A stretch of 41,620 nt of DNA from positions 1-41,620 of the forward strand of contig JAHWKR010000030.1 of the NCBI GenBank assembly GCA_019347805.1, written 5' to 3'. The DNA comes from Methanobacteriota archaeon (lineage in GTDB: Archaea > Thermoplasmatota > E2 > JACPAO01 > JAHWKR01). The translations under genes and the position numbers were made by a program. This document shows, one piece after another, positions 5,817 to 14,640 of this stretch; within the stretch, counting starts at the first letter, position 1, and the number at the start of each line of letters is the position of its first letter. The notes beneath the pieces are model-generated. The model was not told where the DNA came from, did not search any database, and saw only the letters and a program-made list of their open reading frames with translations.

Positions 5817-6548
5817 TCACACGGACGGATCGCTTTCTGCCTCGGCGGCCGGTCGGTCCCGTTCCTCGAGCGGGTCGAACGGTGCGGCGCCCTGGCTGCC
5901 GATGAGCGCCCAGTCGTCGCCGTTCCGTGCCAGTTCGTGGAAGCCGCAATGGTCGAGGCGGAAATCCTTGAGCGAATCGAGCGACCGGCCGGTGATGTCG
6001 CACAGGATGGTGCCGATGGTCAGGTTGTGGGCGACGACGACGAGCAGGTGGCGTTCCGGGTCGTGGGGGTCGTCGTCGAAGCGCTTGACGGCGTCGGAGA
6101 AGGCGGCGACGGCGCGCTCCTGCAGTTCGGAGAGCCGTTCCCCTTCGGGCATCCAGAGCGCGGACGGCCGATGCACCCAGGCGTGGTGTTGCTCGGGGGC
6201 GTGCTTCGGCAGTTCGTGGAAGAAGACGCCTTCGAGGGCGCCGTGGTGGATCTCGCGCAGCCGCGGGTCGGTCTCGATGGTGACGTGACTGTGGTGCGCG
6301 GCGATGCGTTCGGCCGTGGCGTGGGCGCGCGCGAGCGGTGAGGAGACGACGTGGAGCACCGGTTCGACCTTGAGCCGCTCGGCGAGGGTGCGCGCCTGCG
6401 TGTGGCCTTCATCGGTGAGCGGCCGGTCGGTCCAGCCGAGGCAGCGGCCTTCGCGGTTCCAGTCGGTCTCGCCGTGGCGGACAAGGAGGACGCGCTGGAG
6501 GGGAGCGTCGGGGCGCACGACCCTGGATGTCACGCGGAGGGGTTTCAC
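5817..6548 (-). CDS. Histidine phosphatase (phosphoglycerate-mutase-like)
   Basis: A 243-residue enzyme of the histidine phosphatase superfamily. The phospho-acceptor motif is RHGE at residues 24-27 (LLVRHGETDW), followed by the usual R-rich LTDEGHTQA stretch, the SSPLARAHATAE segment, EIHHGALEG, and a late VVAHN carrying the second catalytic His. Members act as cofactor-dependent phosphoglycerate mutases or broad phosphatases (for example on alpha-ribazole phosphate or sugar phosphates). The substrate cannot be assigned. The start is GTG at 6548, with AATATC centred 26 nt upstream. It is divergent from the membrane gene at 6630, and the 81-nt gap holds both promoters. Confidence 0.85.
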   Translation of the reverse strand: MKPLRVTSRVVRPDAPLQRVLLVRHGETDWNREGRCLGWTDRPLTDEGHTQARTLAERLKVEPVLHVVSSPLARAHATAERIAAHHSHVTIETDPRLREIHHGALEGVFFHELPKHAPEQHHAWVHRPSALWMPEGERLSELQERAVAAFSDAVKRFDDDPHDPERHLLVVVAHNLTIGTILCDITGRSLDSLKDFRLDHCGFHELARNGDDWALIGSQGAAPFDPLEERDRPAAEAESDPSV

Positions 6549-6629
6549 GTTTTCGGACGGGGTGGCTGTCCAATATCGCGTCAGGGTCGTGCCGTCAATG
6601 TCATAACGGACCTTGGGGATGGCCTGTCT

Positions 6630-7520
6630 ATGGTGGCCGAGGAGGAGCGGGTCGAGGGGTCGGAGGATGAGTGGAGCGACGATGAGATCGACGCCATGCT
6701 CGATGAAGCGATCGAGACGGCGGAGAACGAGTTGGAAGACCTCGAAGAAGGGCCGGACGAGGCGTCATCGCCACCGGCCCCGGCGTTCGGCCGTGGCTTC
6801 TTGGCGTTCCTGGTGGTCCTGTCCGCTCTGTTCCCGATGCTCGTCTATGGCGGAGCCGCGGTCCTCGCCGCCGCGGGTCCTGAATTGATGCCTGAGACCG
6901 ACGGGGGGGTCCTCCGCATCACGCTTGAACCACGGTGCCGCGGTGACGCGGAAGGACCCTGCTTCTCGACCGCGAACGCCACTTTCCTTTACGCGTCCGG
7001 CGCTGAGGAGCGGCACGTCCTGTTGGATTCAGGGATCCCTCGAGAGAGGTTTGACTTGGCGGAGGCTGAGGTGACCGTCCGCATCGAGACGGACCTGGGC
7101 CTCTGGGAAAGGACGAACTGGGTCCCCGAGGGCTCTCGTGCGGAGCTCGTGGTCACGCCCGAGAGTGTCCAGAGCGGTCGAGGTGTCGTGCTTCGGGACC
7201 ATCAGGCGGCGGCGGTCTTCGGGGCGGTCGCAGTGTTCACGCTGGCGATGACCGTCACTGCTGTTCTGTGGTGGGCGACCGCGTCGCATCGCGCCGCGAG
7301 TGTGATGCTCGGGTTGTTGACCACGGCGGTCGGGATCCAGATGGTCTACATCCTGGTCTCCTCTATTGTCTCGTTCAGACTGCCGTTCTTGTCGCTGCTC
7401 GTCCTCGGCTGGATCTGGCTCCTGCGCAAAGGGGTGGCCGCTTGGGTGAGATGGCATGTGCCTGCGGGGGATCCGTCGGGGCCGCTCGAGCCGACCGCAT
7501 TGCCACCGGAACCGGAATGA
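6630..7520 (+). CDS. Hypothetical four-span membrane protein with acidic N-terminus
   Basis: A 296-residue protein starting at ATG 6630 (MVAEEERVEGSEDEW). A very acidic, probably coiled N-terminal segment of about 45 residues precedes a membrane span (FLAFLVVLSALFPMLVYGG), an extracytoplasmic beta-type domain of about 110 residues with two cysteines, and three more spans (AVFGAVAVFTLAMTVTAV, MLGLLTTAVGIQMVYILV, FLSLLVLGWIWLL). A short Pro/Glu-rich tail ends the protein. TCATAAC centred about 26 nt upstream supports this start over longer versions of the frame. The layout (span, soluble domain, spans) resembles its neighbour at 5070, but sequence similarity is not evident. Function unknown. 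Confidence 0.7.
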   Translation: MVAEEERVEGSEDEWSDDEIDAMLDEAIETAENELEDLEEGPDEASSPPAPAFGRGFLAFLVVLSALFPMLVYGGAAVLAAAGPELMPETDGGVLRITLEPRCRGDAEGPCFSTANATFLYASGAEERHVLLDSGIPRERFDLAEAEVTVRIETDLGLWERTNWVPEGSRAELVVTPESVQSGRGVVLRDHQAAAVFGAVAVFTLAMTVTAVLWWATASHRAASVMLGLLTTAVGIQMVYILVSSIVSFRLPFLSLLVLGWIWLLRKGVAAWVRWHVPAGDPSGPLEPTALPPEPE

Positions 7521-7561
7521 GCGCGTCCTGACGGCGCATCGACGCGGGGAGATCCTCAGCG

Positions 7562-10500
7562 TCAGACGTTGAAGTACCGCCCCTCCGGATGATGGAACAC
7601 CAACGCGGACACGCTCGCTTCGGGGTCCATCATGTAGCCGTCGGTGAGTTCGATGCCGATCTCTCCGGGGCGGAGGAGGCGCCACAACTTTTCTTGGTCT
7701 TCGAGGTCGGGGCAGGCGGGGTAGCCGAACGAGACGCGGATGCCGCGGTATTTGGCTTGGAAGACCTCTTTGCGGGTCAATCCTTCGTCCCGGATGCCCC
7801 AGCCGTCGCGCAGCCGTTCGTGGAGGGCCTCGGCGTACGCTTCGGCGGTCTCGAGGGCCAAGGCCTGGAGGGCGTGCGATTTGAGGTATTCGCCTTCTTC
7901 TTTCCATTTTTGCGCCTGGGCGCGGATGCCTTCGCCCGCGGTGACGGCGAAGAGGGCGACGGTGTCCCGGATGCCGTTTTCGTCAGGTGGTGCCTCGATG
8001 GGGGCGGTGTAGTCGCTGAGGCAACGGCCGGGGCTCTTGGTCTGTCTGCGGAAGTGGAAGGTCTCGAGGACGCGTGCGGGGTCGTCGGGGTCGTAGATGA
8101 TGAGGTCGTCGCCGTCGGAGGCGGCGGGGAAGTAGCGCCACACAGCCTTCGGCTTGATGAGGTCTTTTTCCCGGATCTCTTCTTTGAGCCGTTCGAGTTC
8201 TTCGTGCAGCTTGATGGCCTTCTCGTCACCTTGGGCGATGAGTTTCTCGGGGTCGCCTTTGAGTCCGAGGTGTTTGCCCATGAGCATGCGCGGGTTGACC
8301 CATGACCAGAGGGTGTCGAGGTCGGGGGCGCGTTCGGTGTGGCGCTCGAGGTCGGGCACCTGGGTGATGGGGGCCGGTTCGAGGGGGACCACCTGGCCGT
8401 CGGTGGCGCTCGGAGTGGGTGCGACATCAGCACCGCTCGAAAGTTTCCCGTAGGCGGCGGTGGTCTCTTCGAAGAACGCTTCGGGGTCGTTGCGGATGCG
8501 GTCGCAGATGTCGAGGCCCTGCATGGCGTCCTTTGCGTAGACGACGCGGGGGGCGCCGTAGGAAGGGGTGATCTTGTTGGCGGTGAACTTCGCCGACAGC
8601 GCCGCCCCACCCACCAACAGGGGGCAGTCGATGCCGGCCTCCTTGAGGTCTTCCGCGGTGACGACCATCTGCTGTGCCGATTTGACGAGGAGTCCGGACA
8701 GGCCGATGTAGTCGGGTTTGTGTTCGCGGTAGGCCTGGATGAGCGTCTCGGGGCGGGTCTTGATGCCGAGGTCGATGACCTCGTAGCCGTTGTTGGCGAG
8801 GATGATCTCGACGAGGTTCTTGCCGATGTCGTGGACGTCGCCTTTGACGGTGGCGATGAGGATCTTGCCTTTGGAGCGGCTTTTCTGTTGCTCCATGTGC
8901 GGTTCGAGATGGGTGACGGCGGCTTTCATCGCCTCGGCGGATTGCAGGACCTCGGCGACGATGAGTTCGTTCTTGGCGAACAGGCGGCCGACCTCGGCCA
9001 TGCCTTCCATGAGGGGGCCGTTGATGATGTCGAGCGGGTCGGGCATCTTCTTCAGCATGAGGTCGAGGTCTTCGGTGAGGCCTTCCTTGGTGCCTTCGAC
9101 GACGCAGCGGGCGACGCGTTCCTCGGGGGTCTTGGCGCGGTCCTTGGGGCGTTCCTTGCGTTTCTTCTTGCCGCGGAAGTGTTCGACGAACGGGGTGAGG
9201 GGGTCGTCGCCTTCGGTGTAGAGGAGAGCGCGGCAGAGGTCCCGTTCGTCCTGCGGAATCTCGGGGTAGCGTTCGATGCCCTCGGTGTTGACGATGGCCA
9301 TGGTGAGGCCGGCCTGGACGCAGTCGTAGAGGAAGACGGAGTTGAGCACTTCGCGTCCGGCATCAGGCAGGCCGAAGGAGACGTTGGAGATGCCGAGGAC
9401 CGTGTGGCAGTCGGGGAGGTTCTCGGTGATGAGGCGGGTCGCTTCGCGCGTCTCGAGGGCGCTTCCGACATAGGCTTCGTCGCCGGTGCCGCACGGGAAG
9501 ACGAGCGGGTCGAAGATGATGTCCTGCGGGGGGATGCCGTATTTCTCGGTCAGAAGGCGGAAGCTGCGTTCGGCCACCTCGAGTTTGCGTTCCCGGGTCA
9601 CCGCCATCCCGGTCTCGTCGATGCAGCCGACGATGAGCGCGCCGCCGTAGCGTTTGACGAGCGGGCAGACCGCCTCGAATCGTTCTTCGCCGTCTTCGAG
9701 GTTGATGCTGTTGATGATCGCTTTGCCCTGGGTGTGACGGAGGGCGCGTTCGATGGCGTCGGCGTCCGTCGAGTCGATCATGAGCGGGGCTTTGACCTTC
9801 TTCGACAGTTCGGGGTAGAAGCGGTCGATGTCGGCCGGTTCGTCGCGGTCGGTGTGCGACAGGCAGACGTCCATGATCTGTGCGCCTTTCTTGACCTGTG
9901 CCCGTCCCACTTCGGACGCTTTCTCCCATTCTTCGGCCTCGATGAGGCGTTTGAACTTGGCGGAGCCGATGACGTTGGTGCGTTCGCCGACCAGGATGGG
10001 CCGGTTCTCCTTGTCGATGGCAACGCGTTCGATGTTCGACACCGCGGCGACCGGGGTCGTGACCGGTTCCCGTGGCTTCTTGCCGGCGACGGCGCGGGCG
10101 ATGGCGGCGATGTGCGCGGGGGTCGTGCCGCAGCAGCCGCCGACGAGGTCGACCCAGCCATGTTCGGCGAAGCGGCCGATCTGCTTGGCGAGGCTCTCGG
10201 GGGTCTCGGGATAGACGCCTTCCTCGTCGGGGAGGCCCGCGTTGGGGTAGACGGAGACGAAGCAGGTGGCGATCTCGCTCAACGTCCGCAAATGGTCGGT
10301 CATGAACTCGGGGCCGGTGGCGCAGTTCATACCGACGCTGAGCGGTTTGAGGTGTTCGATGGAGGTGTAGAAGGCGTCGATGGTCTGCCCGGCGAGCATG
10401 CTGCCCATCGGTTCGATGGTCGCCGAGAGCATGAGGGGCAACCGTCTGCCGCACGCCTCGGAGGCCGCTTCGATGCCGAGCGTCGCCGCTTTCAGGTTGA

Positions 10501-11080
10501 GGGTGTCCTGCGTGGTCTCGAGGAGGAGGACGTCGGCGCCGCCGTCGATGAGGCCGCGCGCCTGGGTGGTGTAGGTCTCGACGAGCGCGTCGAAGGTGGT
10601 GCCGCCGGTCACCGTCAACGCCTTGGTGGTGGGGCCCATGGCGCCGGCGACGAAGCGCGGCCGGTCGTCGGTGGCGTATTTGTCGGCGGCGGCGCGTGCC
10701 AGTTCTGCGGCGCGGCGGGAGATGTCGTAAGAGCGGTCGGCGATGTCGTATTCGGCCAGGACGATGGAGGCGGAGCCGAAGGTGTTGGTCTCCACCATGT
10801 CGGCGCCCGCGGCGAAGTAGGCTTCGTGGATGCCCTGGATCACATCGGGGCGGGTCAGGACCAGGTTCTCGTTGCAGCCTTCGAGGTCGGGACCGCCGAA
10901 GTCGTCCGCCGTGAGGTCTGCCTGTTGCAGCATGGTGCCCATGGCGCCGTCGAGGACGAGGATGCGCTCGGCCATGAGCCGGCGCAGGAGGGCCTCGGTG
11001 TCGCATGCGACGTGGGTGGCCTGGGCGGGGGGCTCCGGGGGCACGGTCTCCTGATAGGTGGCGCGGGGCTCTTCAGGCAT
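7562..11080 (-). CDS. metH: Cobalamin-dependent methionine synthase
   Basis: A 1172-residue full-length MetH (5-methyltetrahydrofolate:homocysteine methyltransferase, EC 2.1.1.13). Modules in order: the homocysteine/zinc domain (LDGAMGTMLQQ near the start, zinc Cys in GMNCATG and GGCCGTTPAH); the pterin-binding domain (VGERTNVIGSAKFKRLI); the four-helix cap; the B12-binding Rossmann domain with the lower-ligand motif DVHDIGKNL; and the C-terminal AdoMet reactivation domain (GYPACPD, then a terminal GYMMDPEASVSALVFHHPEG). All key residues and all four modules are present, so it should be active and able to recover from cobalamin oxidation. TTTTATAA on the minus strand (11108-11115) lies about 32 nt before the ATG. 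It is monocistronic. Many archaea use a short MetE-like enzyme instead, so a complete MetH hints at acquisition from bacteria. Confidence 0.95.
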   Translation of the reverse strand: MPEEPRATYQETVPPEPPAQATHVACDTEALLRRLMAERILVLDGAMGTMLQQADLTADDFGGPDLEGCNENLVLTRPDVIQGIHEAYFAAGADMVETNTFGSASIVLAEYDIADRSYDISRRAAELARAAADKYATDDRPRFVAGAMGPTTKALTVTGGTTFDALVETYTTQARGLIDGGADVLLLETTQDTLNLKAATLGIEAASEACGRRLPLMLSATIEPMGSMLAGQTIDAFYTSIEHLKPLSVGMNCATGPEFMTDHLRTLSEIATCFVSVYPNAGLPDEEGVYPETPESLAKQIGRFAEHGWVDLVGGCCGTTPAHIAAIARAVAGKKPREPVTTPVAAVSNIERVAIDKENRPILVGERTNVIGSAKFKRLIEAEEWEKASEVGRAQVKKGAQIMDVCLSHTDRDEPADIDRFYPELSKKVKAPLMIDSTDADAIERALRHTQGKAIINSINLEDGEERFEAVCPLVKRYGGALIVGCIDETGMAVTRERKLEVAERSFRLLTEKYGIPPQDIIFDPLVFPCGTGDEAYVGSALETREATRLITENLPDCHTVLGISNVSFGLPDAGREVLNSVFLYDCVQAGLTMAIVNTEGIERYPEIPQDERDLCRALLYTEGDDPLTPFVEHFRGKKKRKERPKDRAKTPEERVARCVVEGTKEGLTEDLDLMLKKMPDPLDIINGPLMEGMAEVGRLFAKNELIVAEVLQSAEAMKAAVTHLEPHMEQQKSRSKGKILIATVKGDVHDIGKNLVEIILANNGYEVIDLGIKTRPETLIQAYREHKPDYIGLSGLLVKSAQQMVVTAEDLKEAGIDCPLLVGGAALSAKFTANKITPSYGAPRVVYAKDAMQGLDICDRIRNDPEAFFEETTAAYGKLSSGADVAPTPSATDGQVVPLEPAPITQVPDLERHTERAPDLDTLWSWVNPRMLMGKHLGLKGDPEKLIAQGDEKAIKLHEELERLKEEIREKDLIKPKAVWRYFPAASDGDDLIIYDPDDPARVLETFHFRRQTKSPGRCLSDYTAPIEAPPDENGIRDTVALFAVTAGEGIRAQAQKWKEEGEYLKSHALQALALETAEAYAEALHERLRDGWGIRDEGLTRKEVFQAKYRGIRVSFGYPACPDLEDQEKLWRLLRPGEIGIELTDGYMMDPEASVSALVFHHPEGRYFNV

Positions 11081-11107
11081 GCGGGCGAGGCCGGATGTGC
11101 CGGTCGG

Positions 11108-11115
11108 TTATAAAA
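11108..11115 (-). promoter_or_regulatory. TATA box of metH
   Basis: TTTTATAA on the minus strand, centred about 32 nt before the metH ATG at 11080. It is the strongest TATA match in this part of the window and implies a leader of about 5 nt. Confidence 0.6.
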
Positions 11116-11218
11116 GAGGGGGTGGAGATAACCCTGGAGTATCGACATTGTGTGGCATGGGCGCCATCCTCCTTCGGTCCTCAGACCGCCTCCATCATGT
11201 CCGCCGTCGATCGATGGG

Positions 11219-11875
11219 CTACGCGGCCGGCGCTTCGATGACGTCGACCCGGTTCTTCTTCTCGTACTCCTTCGGCACCGCCTTCCAGGCCGGCGACTGG
11301 CTGATGGTCTCGACCCAACGCGTGATCTTCGGGCAATCCTTCGGGATCTGCACCCCTTCGTCCATCACCAGCGGAAGTGTCGACGCGAACGCGAAGTCGC
11401 CCAAGGTCGGCGCATCGCCCTGGAAATAGGGTCCGGGGCTGTAGAACAGGATGTCCTCCATGCGACGGACCATCTCCAGGACCTCCTTGCGGACGATGCC
11501 CTCGTCCTTGGAGCCGCCGGTCTCGCCGCCGGTCGTCTTCACCAACCGATTCCAGAGCGGCATCCATTCCTCGTCGGAGAAGCGCATGTTGGCGTGCATG
11601 CGGGCGCGGCCGAGCTTCGTGTCGGGCAGGAGGTCGCTCTCATAGGTCTCGGCGAGGTACTCGTTGATCGTGTTGGAGTCCCACAGGTTCTCGGTCCCGT
11701 GGACGATGGCCGGTGTCGTCTTGTCGGGGGAGACCTTCTCGAAACCCTTCGGTAGGTCGTCGAGGTCGACCTCCACCGCCTTGTATTCCGCCCCGAGATG
11801 CTCCAGCACCATGCGGGTGCGGCGGGAATAGGGGCACACAGGGGCTTGATAGAGCGTGATCGGTTCCTCGGCCAT
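11219..11875 (-). CDS. Glutathione S-transferase family protein
   Basis: A 218-residue protein with an N-terminal thioredoxin-fold GST domain (ITLYQAPVCPYSRR, Cys14 in a CPYS motif typical of beta/omega-like GSTs and glutaredoxin-like enzymes; TTPAIVHG supplies the cis-proline) and an all-helical C-terminal domain with the APTLGDFAFAS motif. It probably handles thiol conjugation or glutathionyl-type disulfide reduction; whether this archaeon makes glutathione or another thiol is unknown. The start MAEEPITLYQ at 11875 is chosen because GTTTATC is centred 28 nt upstream, and a longer frame would include that box. It is divergent from msrB, with 86 nt between the starts, suggesting a shared redox role. 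Confidence 0.85.
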   Translation of the reverse strand: MAEEPITLYQAPVCPYSRRTRMVLEHLGAEYKAVEVDLDDLPKGFEKVSPDKTTPAIVHGTENLWDSNTINEYLAETYESDLLPDTKLGRARMHANMRFSDEEWMPLWNRLVKTTGGETGGSKDEGIVRKEVLEMVRRMEDILFYSPGPYFQGDAPTLGDFAFASTLPLVMDEGVQIPKDCPKITRWVETISQSPAWKAVPKEYEKKNRVDVIEAPAA

Positions 11876-11961
11876 ACGGAGATTGTGACCGCTTCGTCCG
11901 ATAAACCGTTTCACTCCCCGGCAGGTGGAAGGGTCGACACGTCTCCCCGAGCGTCAGGTCC

Positions 11962-12423
11962 ATGACCCCTCCCCCCATCGCCCCCCGCATGGCCGACTCC
12001 GGGACCGAGGCAGAGCGGGCGCCGCTGGACAAGGACCCGAAGGCGATGAGCGACGAGGAATGGCGGGAACGGCTCGACCCCATGGAATACGAGGTGACCC
12101 GCCGCGCCGGCACGGAGCGCGCCTTCACCGGTCGCCATTATGCGCGCAAGGAATCGGGTGTCTACCGTTGTGTCTGTTGCGGGGCGGAACTGTTCACCTC
12201 GGACAAGAAGTATGATTCCGGCTCGGGCTGGCCGAGCTTCTGGGCGCCAGTCGAGGACGCCCCGGTCGAGGAGCGCGAGGACCGTGACCATGGCATGGTG
12301 CGGACAGAGGTGCGCTGCGCCCGTTGCGAGGCCCACCTGGGGCATCTCTTCGATGACGGCCCGGAGCCCACCGGTCAGCGCTATTGCATCAATTCCGCGG
12401 CGCTCGATTTCGAGCCCGAGTAG
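11962..12423 (+). CDS. msrB: Peptide methionine (R)-S-oxide reductase MsrB
   Basis: A 153-residue MsrB that repairs the R epimer of oxidised methionine. The domain begins at about residue 29 (MSDEEWRERLDP) and includes RRAGTERAFTG, SGSGWPSFW, zinc ligands C70/C73 and C119/C122, and catalytic Cys142 in GQRYCINSAAL. The first 28 residues are a Pro-rich, then charged extension. ATGs at 11989 and 12046 are alternative starts, and nothing in the sequence decides firmly between them. It is divergent from the GST gene. The downstream antiporter begins about 50 nt later on the same strand with its own TATA-like box. Confidence 0.92.
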   Translation: MTPPPIAPRMADSGTEAERAPLDKDPKAMSDEEWRERLDPMEYEVTRRAGTERAFTGRHYARKESGVYRCVCCGAELFTSDKKYDSGSGWPSFWAPVEDAPVEEREDRDHGMVRTEVRCARCEAHLGHLFDDGPEPTGQRYCINSAALDFEPE

Positions 12424-12475
12424 TCCCCCCGGACCGACCCCTTAAGAGGCCCCGATGGGTCCGACCTCCGTCGGC

Positions 12476-13747
12476 ATGGTCTTCCAGGTCACCCCTTCGA
12501 ACCTCCTCCTTGTCCTTGCCGTCGTACTGGTGTTCGGTTTCTTCGGCAAATGGATGTTCGAGAAGACCCGCATCCCGGACACGCTCCTTCTCATCCTGCT
12601 CGGCTTTCTGATCGGGCGGCTCTTCGATGTCGAGGGGGGGGCGTTCATGACCGTGATGCCCTACGTGGGGGTCATCGCGCTCATCACGATCCTGTTCGAC
12701 GGCGGGATGGAGCTGCGCTTCAAGGACCTCGCCACCGGGCTTCCGCGCGCATCGGGCCTCGCGGTCTCCGGCTTCGTCTTGTCGGTCCTAGCGGTGATGC
12801 TCTATGGCCACTTCATCCTCGACCTCGGGTTCATGGTGGCCGCCATGCTCGGTTCCATCGTCGGCGGCACGAGCGCGGTGGTCATCCTGCCCATGCTCTC
12901 GGGACTCGCGCTCGGCAAGAAGGCGGAGACGATGCTCGGGCTCGAATCGGCGTTGACCGATGTGCTCTGCGTCGTCGTCACGCTCGGTTTCGCCGGCATG
13001 ATCGCGACGGGAGAGGGGAGCGGATTGGGGCTTGCCCAGGCCATCACGTCCGGCTTCACGGTCGCGCTCGTCGCCGGGCTCATCGCCGGCATCGCATGGT
13101 TGTGGGGTCTGCAGCGCATCCGCGAGACCGGCGCCGAGTATGTCTGGACCGTCACCGCGCTCTTTGCGCTCTATGGCATCGTCGAGTTGTTCGGCGGCTC
13201 GGGGCCCATCGCGGTCCTGGTCTTCGGGCTCATGCTCGGCAACGCCGAGACGGTCACGAAGATGTTCCATCTGCCCAAGCGGCGGCTCTCGCCGACCATG
13301 AAGCGGATGCAGGACGAGTTGGTCTTCTTCGTGCGCAGTTTCTTCTTCGTCTTCCTGGGGCTCGTCTTCGACCCGCAGTTCCTCGCCGTGACCCCCATCT
13401 TGTCGTCGCCGCTTCTGAAGGCGTTCGGGCTGTTCTTGGTCCTCGCCGGGGCCCGCGCCGGTGCCGTGTGGCTGTCGACGCTCGGTGACGAGAAGCTCAC
13501 GATGCACCGGCAACGCTTCGTGCTCCTCATGCCGCGCGGTCTTGCCGCGGCGGTCTTGGCCACCATCCCGGCGGCGGCGCCCTATGGCATCGTCGGCATC
13601 GAGGCGTTCGTCGGCTACGCCTTCGCCATCCTGCTGCTTTCGAACCTGACCGCCACCTTCGCCGCCTTCGTCGGCGGCAAGAAGAAGAAGCCGCGGCCGA
13701 AACCGGTCGGCGCCCCGGAGGTCGACGACAGGGTCACGCCGACCTGA
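12476..13747 (+). CDS. Cation/proton antiporter (CPA family)
   Basis: A 423-residue polytopic membrane protein with about 12 hydrophobic spans. Family features include the helix pair LLLILLGFLIGRLF, the unwound-helix segment ITILFDGGMELRFKDL, and ESALTDVLCVVVTLGFAG, which corresponds to the ion-binding E-S-x-x-N-D region of NhaP/Kef-type exchangers with Thr-Asp here in place of Asn-Asp. The protein should exchange Na+ or K+ for H+ across the membrane. No C-terminal TrkA/RCK domain is present, only a short Lys-rich tail. I chose ATG 12476 because CTTAAG (12441-12446) is centred 32 nt upstream; an ATG at 12455 would lie only 11 nt from that box and adds seven residues. The stop codon abuts the stop of the convergent SDR gene. 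Confidence 0.82.
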   Translation: MVFQVTPSNLLLVLAVVLVFGFFGKWMFEKTRIPDTLLLILLGFLIGRLFDVEGGAFMTVMPYVGVIALITILFDGGMELRFKDLATGLPRASGLAVSGFVLSVLAVMLYGHFILDLGFMVAAMLGSIVGGTSAVVILPMLSGLALGKKAETMLGLESALTDVLCVVVTLGFAGMIATGEGSGLGLAQAITSGFTVALVAGLIAGIAWLWGLQRIRETGAEYVWTVTALFALYGIVELFGGSGPIAVLVFGLMLGNAETVTKMFHLPKRRLSPTMKRMQDELVFFVRSFFFVFLGLVFDPQFLAVTPILSSPLLKAFGLFLVLAGARAGAVWLSTLGDEKLTMHRQRFVLLMPRGLAAAVLATIPAAAPYGIVGIEAFVGYAFAILLLSNLTATFAAFVGGKKKKPRPKPVGAPEVDDRVTPT

Positions 13748-14614
13748 TCAGGACGGCGCAGGTTTCTGGTGCTTGGCGAGCATCTGCGCCATGAACGGGA
13801 ACGGTCCGAGGGCATCGGTTCCGCCGTCGGCGACGAGGCAGGTGCCGGTGACGTAGGTCGCGGCCGGCGAGGCGAGGAAGAGGGCGGAAAGTCCCATCTC
13901 TTCCGGTGTCCCGAAACGTCCGAGGGGCACGGTCTGGAGCACGGTCTCCTGGATGTCGGGCAATCCCTCGGCGCCTTCCCACAGTTTCTCCGCGCCGCCG
14001 GTGCGCTCGATGGGGCCGGGTGATATGGCGTTGGAGCGGATGCCGTAGTGGGCCCACTCCACGGCGATGCTCTTCGTGAGGTTGAGTACAGCGGCCTTGG
14101 CGGCGCCCGAGTGCGACACACCGGCCGCGCCGGTCCAGGCGTAGCCGGCGACGACGTTGACGAAGGAGCGGTCTTTCGGGCCGTTCGCCATGGCATCGCG
14201 CATCATGTGGCGGCCGAAGGTGTGGGTGATGTTGCGCGTACCCTGGAGGACGATGTCGATGACCGAGTCCCAGGCGTTGCCGCTCATCATGGCGAAGGGC
14301 GCGACGAAGTTGCCGGCGGCGTTGTTGACGACGACGTCCATCGGTCCGTAGTCCTCGGCGAGCATGTCGGCGATCTGGTCGACCGTCTCGCGGTCGCGGA
14401 CGTCGAACGCGTGACCCTCGACATATTCGCGTTTGTCGAGGAGGCCGTCGATGGCGGTCTTGAGGCGCTCCTTGTTGCGTCCGGTGATGAAGACATGGGC
14501 GCCATGGTCGGCGAACGCTTTGGCGATGCCGAGGCCGATACCGGAGCCGCCACCGGTGACGAGGACGTTCTTGTCGTGGAACAGGTCGGCGCGGAACGGC
14601 GAGGCGGCGGCCAT
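13748..14614 (-). CDS. Short-chain dehydrogenase, 2,4-dienoyl-CoA-reductase-like
   Basis: A 288-residue SDR. The cofactor motif is TGGGSGIG (residues 20-27), followed by NNAAGN and the active-site region AGVSHSGAAKAAV. The usual Y-x3-K is S-x3-K here, as in the 2,4-dienoyl-CoA reductase and trans-2-enoyl-CoA reductase branch, and the following WAHYGIRSNAISPGPI also matches that branch. A role in NADPH-dependent reduction of unsaturated acyl-CoA (fatty-acid or isoprenoid chain degradation) is therefore likely. The start at 14614 (MAAASPFRADLFHDK) is supported by a minus-strand TGATAAC centred 26 nt upstream; the frame extends a further 34 codons but without family similarity. The TATA element overlaps the stop of the upstream lipoprotein gene. 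Confidence 0.85.
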   Translation of the reverse strand: MAAASPFRADLFHDKNVLVTGGGSGIGLGIAKAFADHGAHVFITGRNKERLKTAIDGLLDKREYVEGHAFDVRDRETVDQIADMLAEDYGPMDVVVNNAAGNFVAPFAMMSGNAWDSVIDIVLQGTRNITHTFGRHMMRDAMANGPKDRSFVNVVAGYAWTGAAGVSHSGAAKAAVLNLTKSIAVEWAHYGIRSNAISPGPIERTGGAEKLWEGAEGLPDIQETVLQTVPLGRFGTPEEMGLSALFLASPAATYVTGTCLVADGGTDALGPFPFMAQMLAKHQKPAPS

Positions 14615-14640
14615 CGGCCCGGGGATGGTGGCGTCGGTTA

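Noticed and set aside
8339..11113. A 924-codon open frame antisense to metH, and similar long antisense frames opposite cdc48 and other genes
   Set aside because: High-GC codon bias leaves antisense frames open. Their translations are low-complexity (Gly/Val/Asp-rich) and match no family, while the sense frames are clear enzymes.
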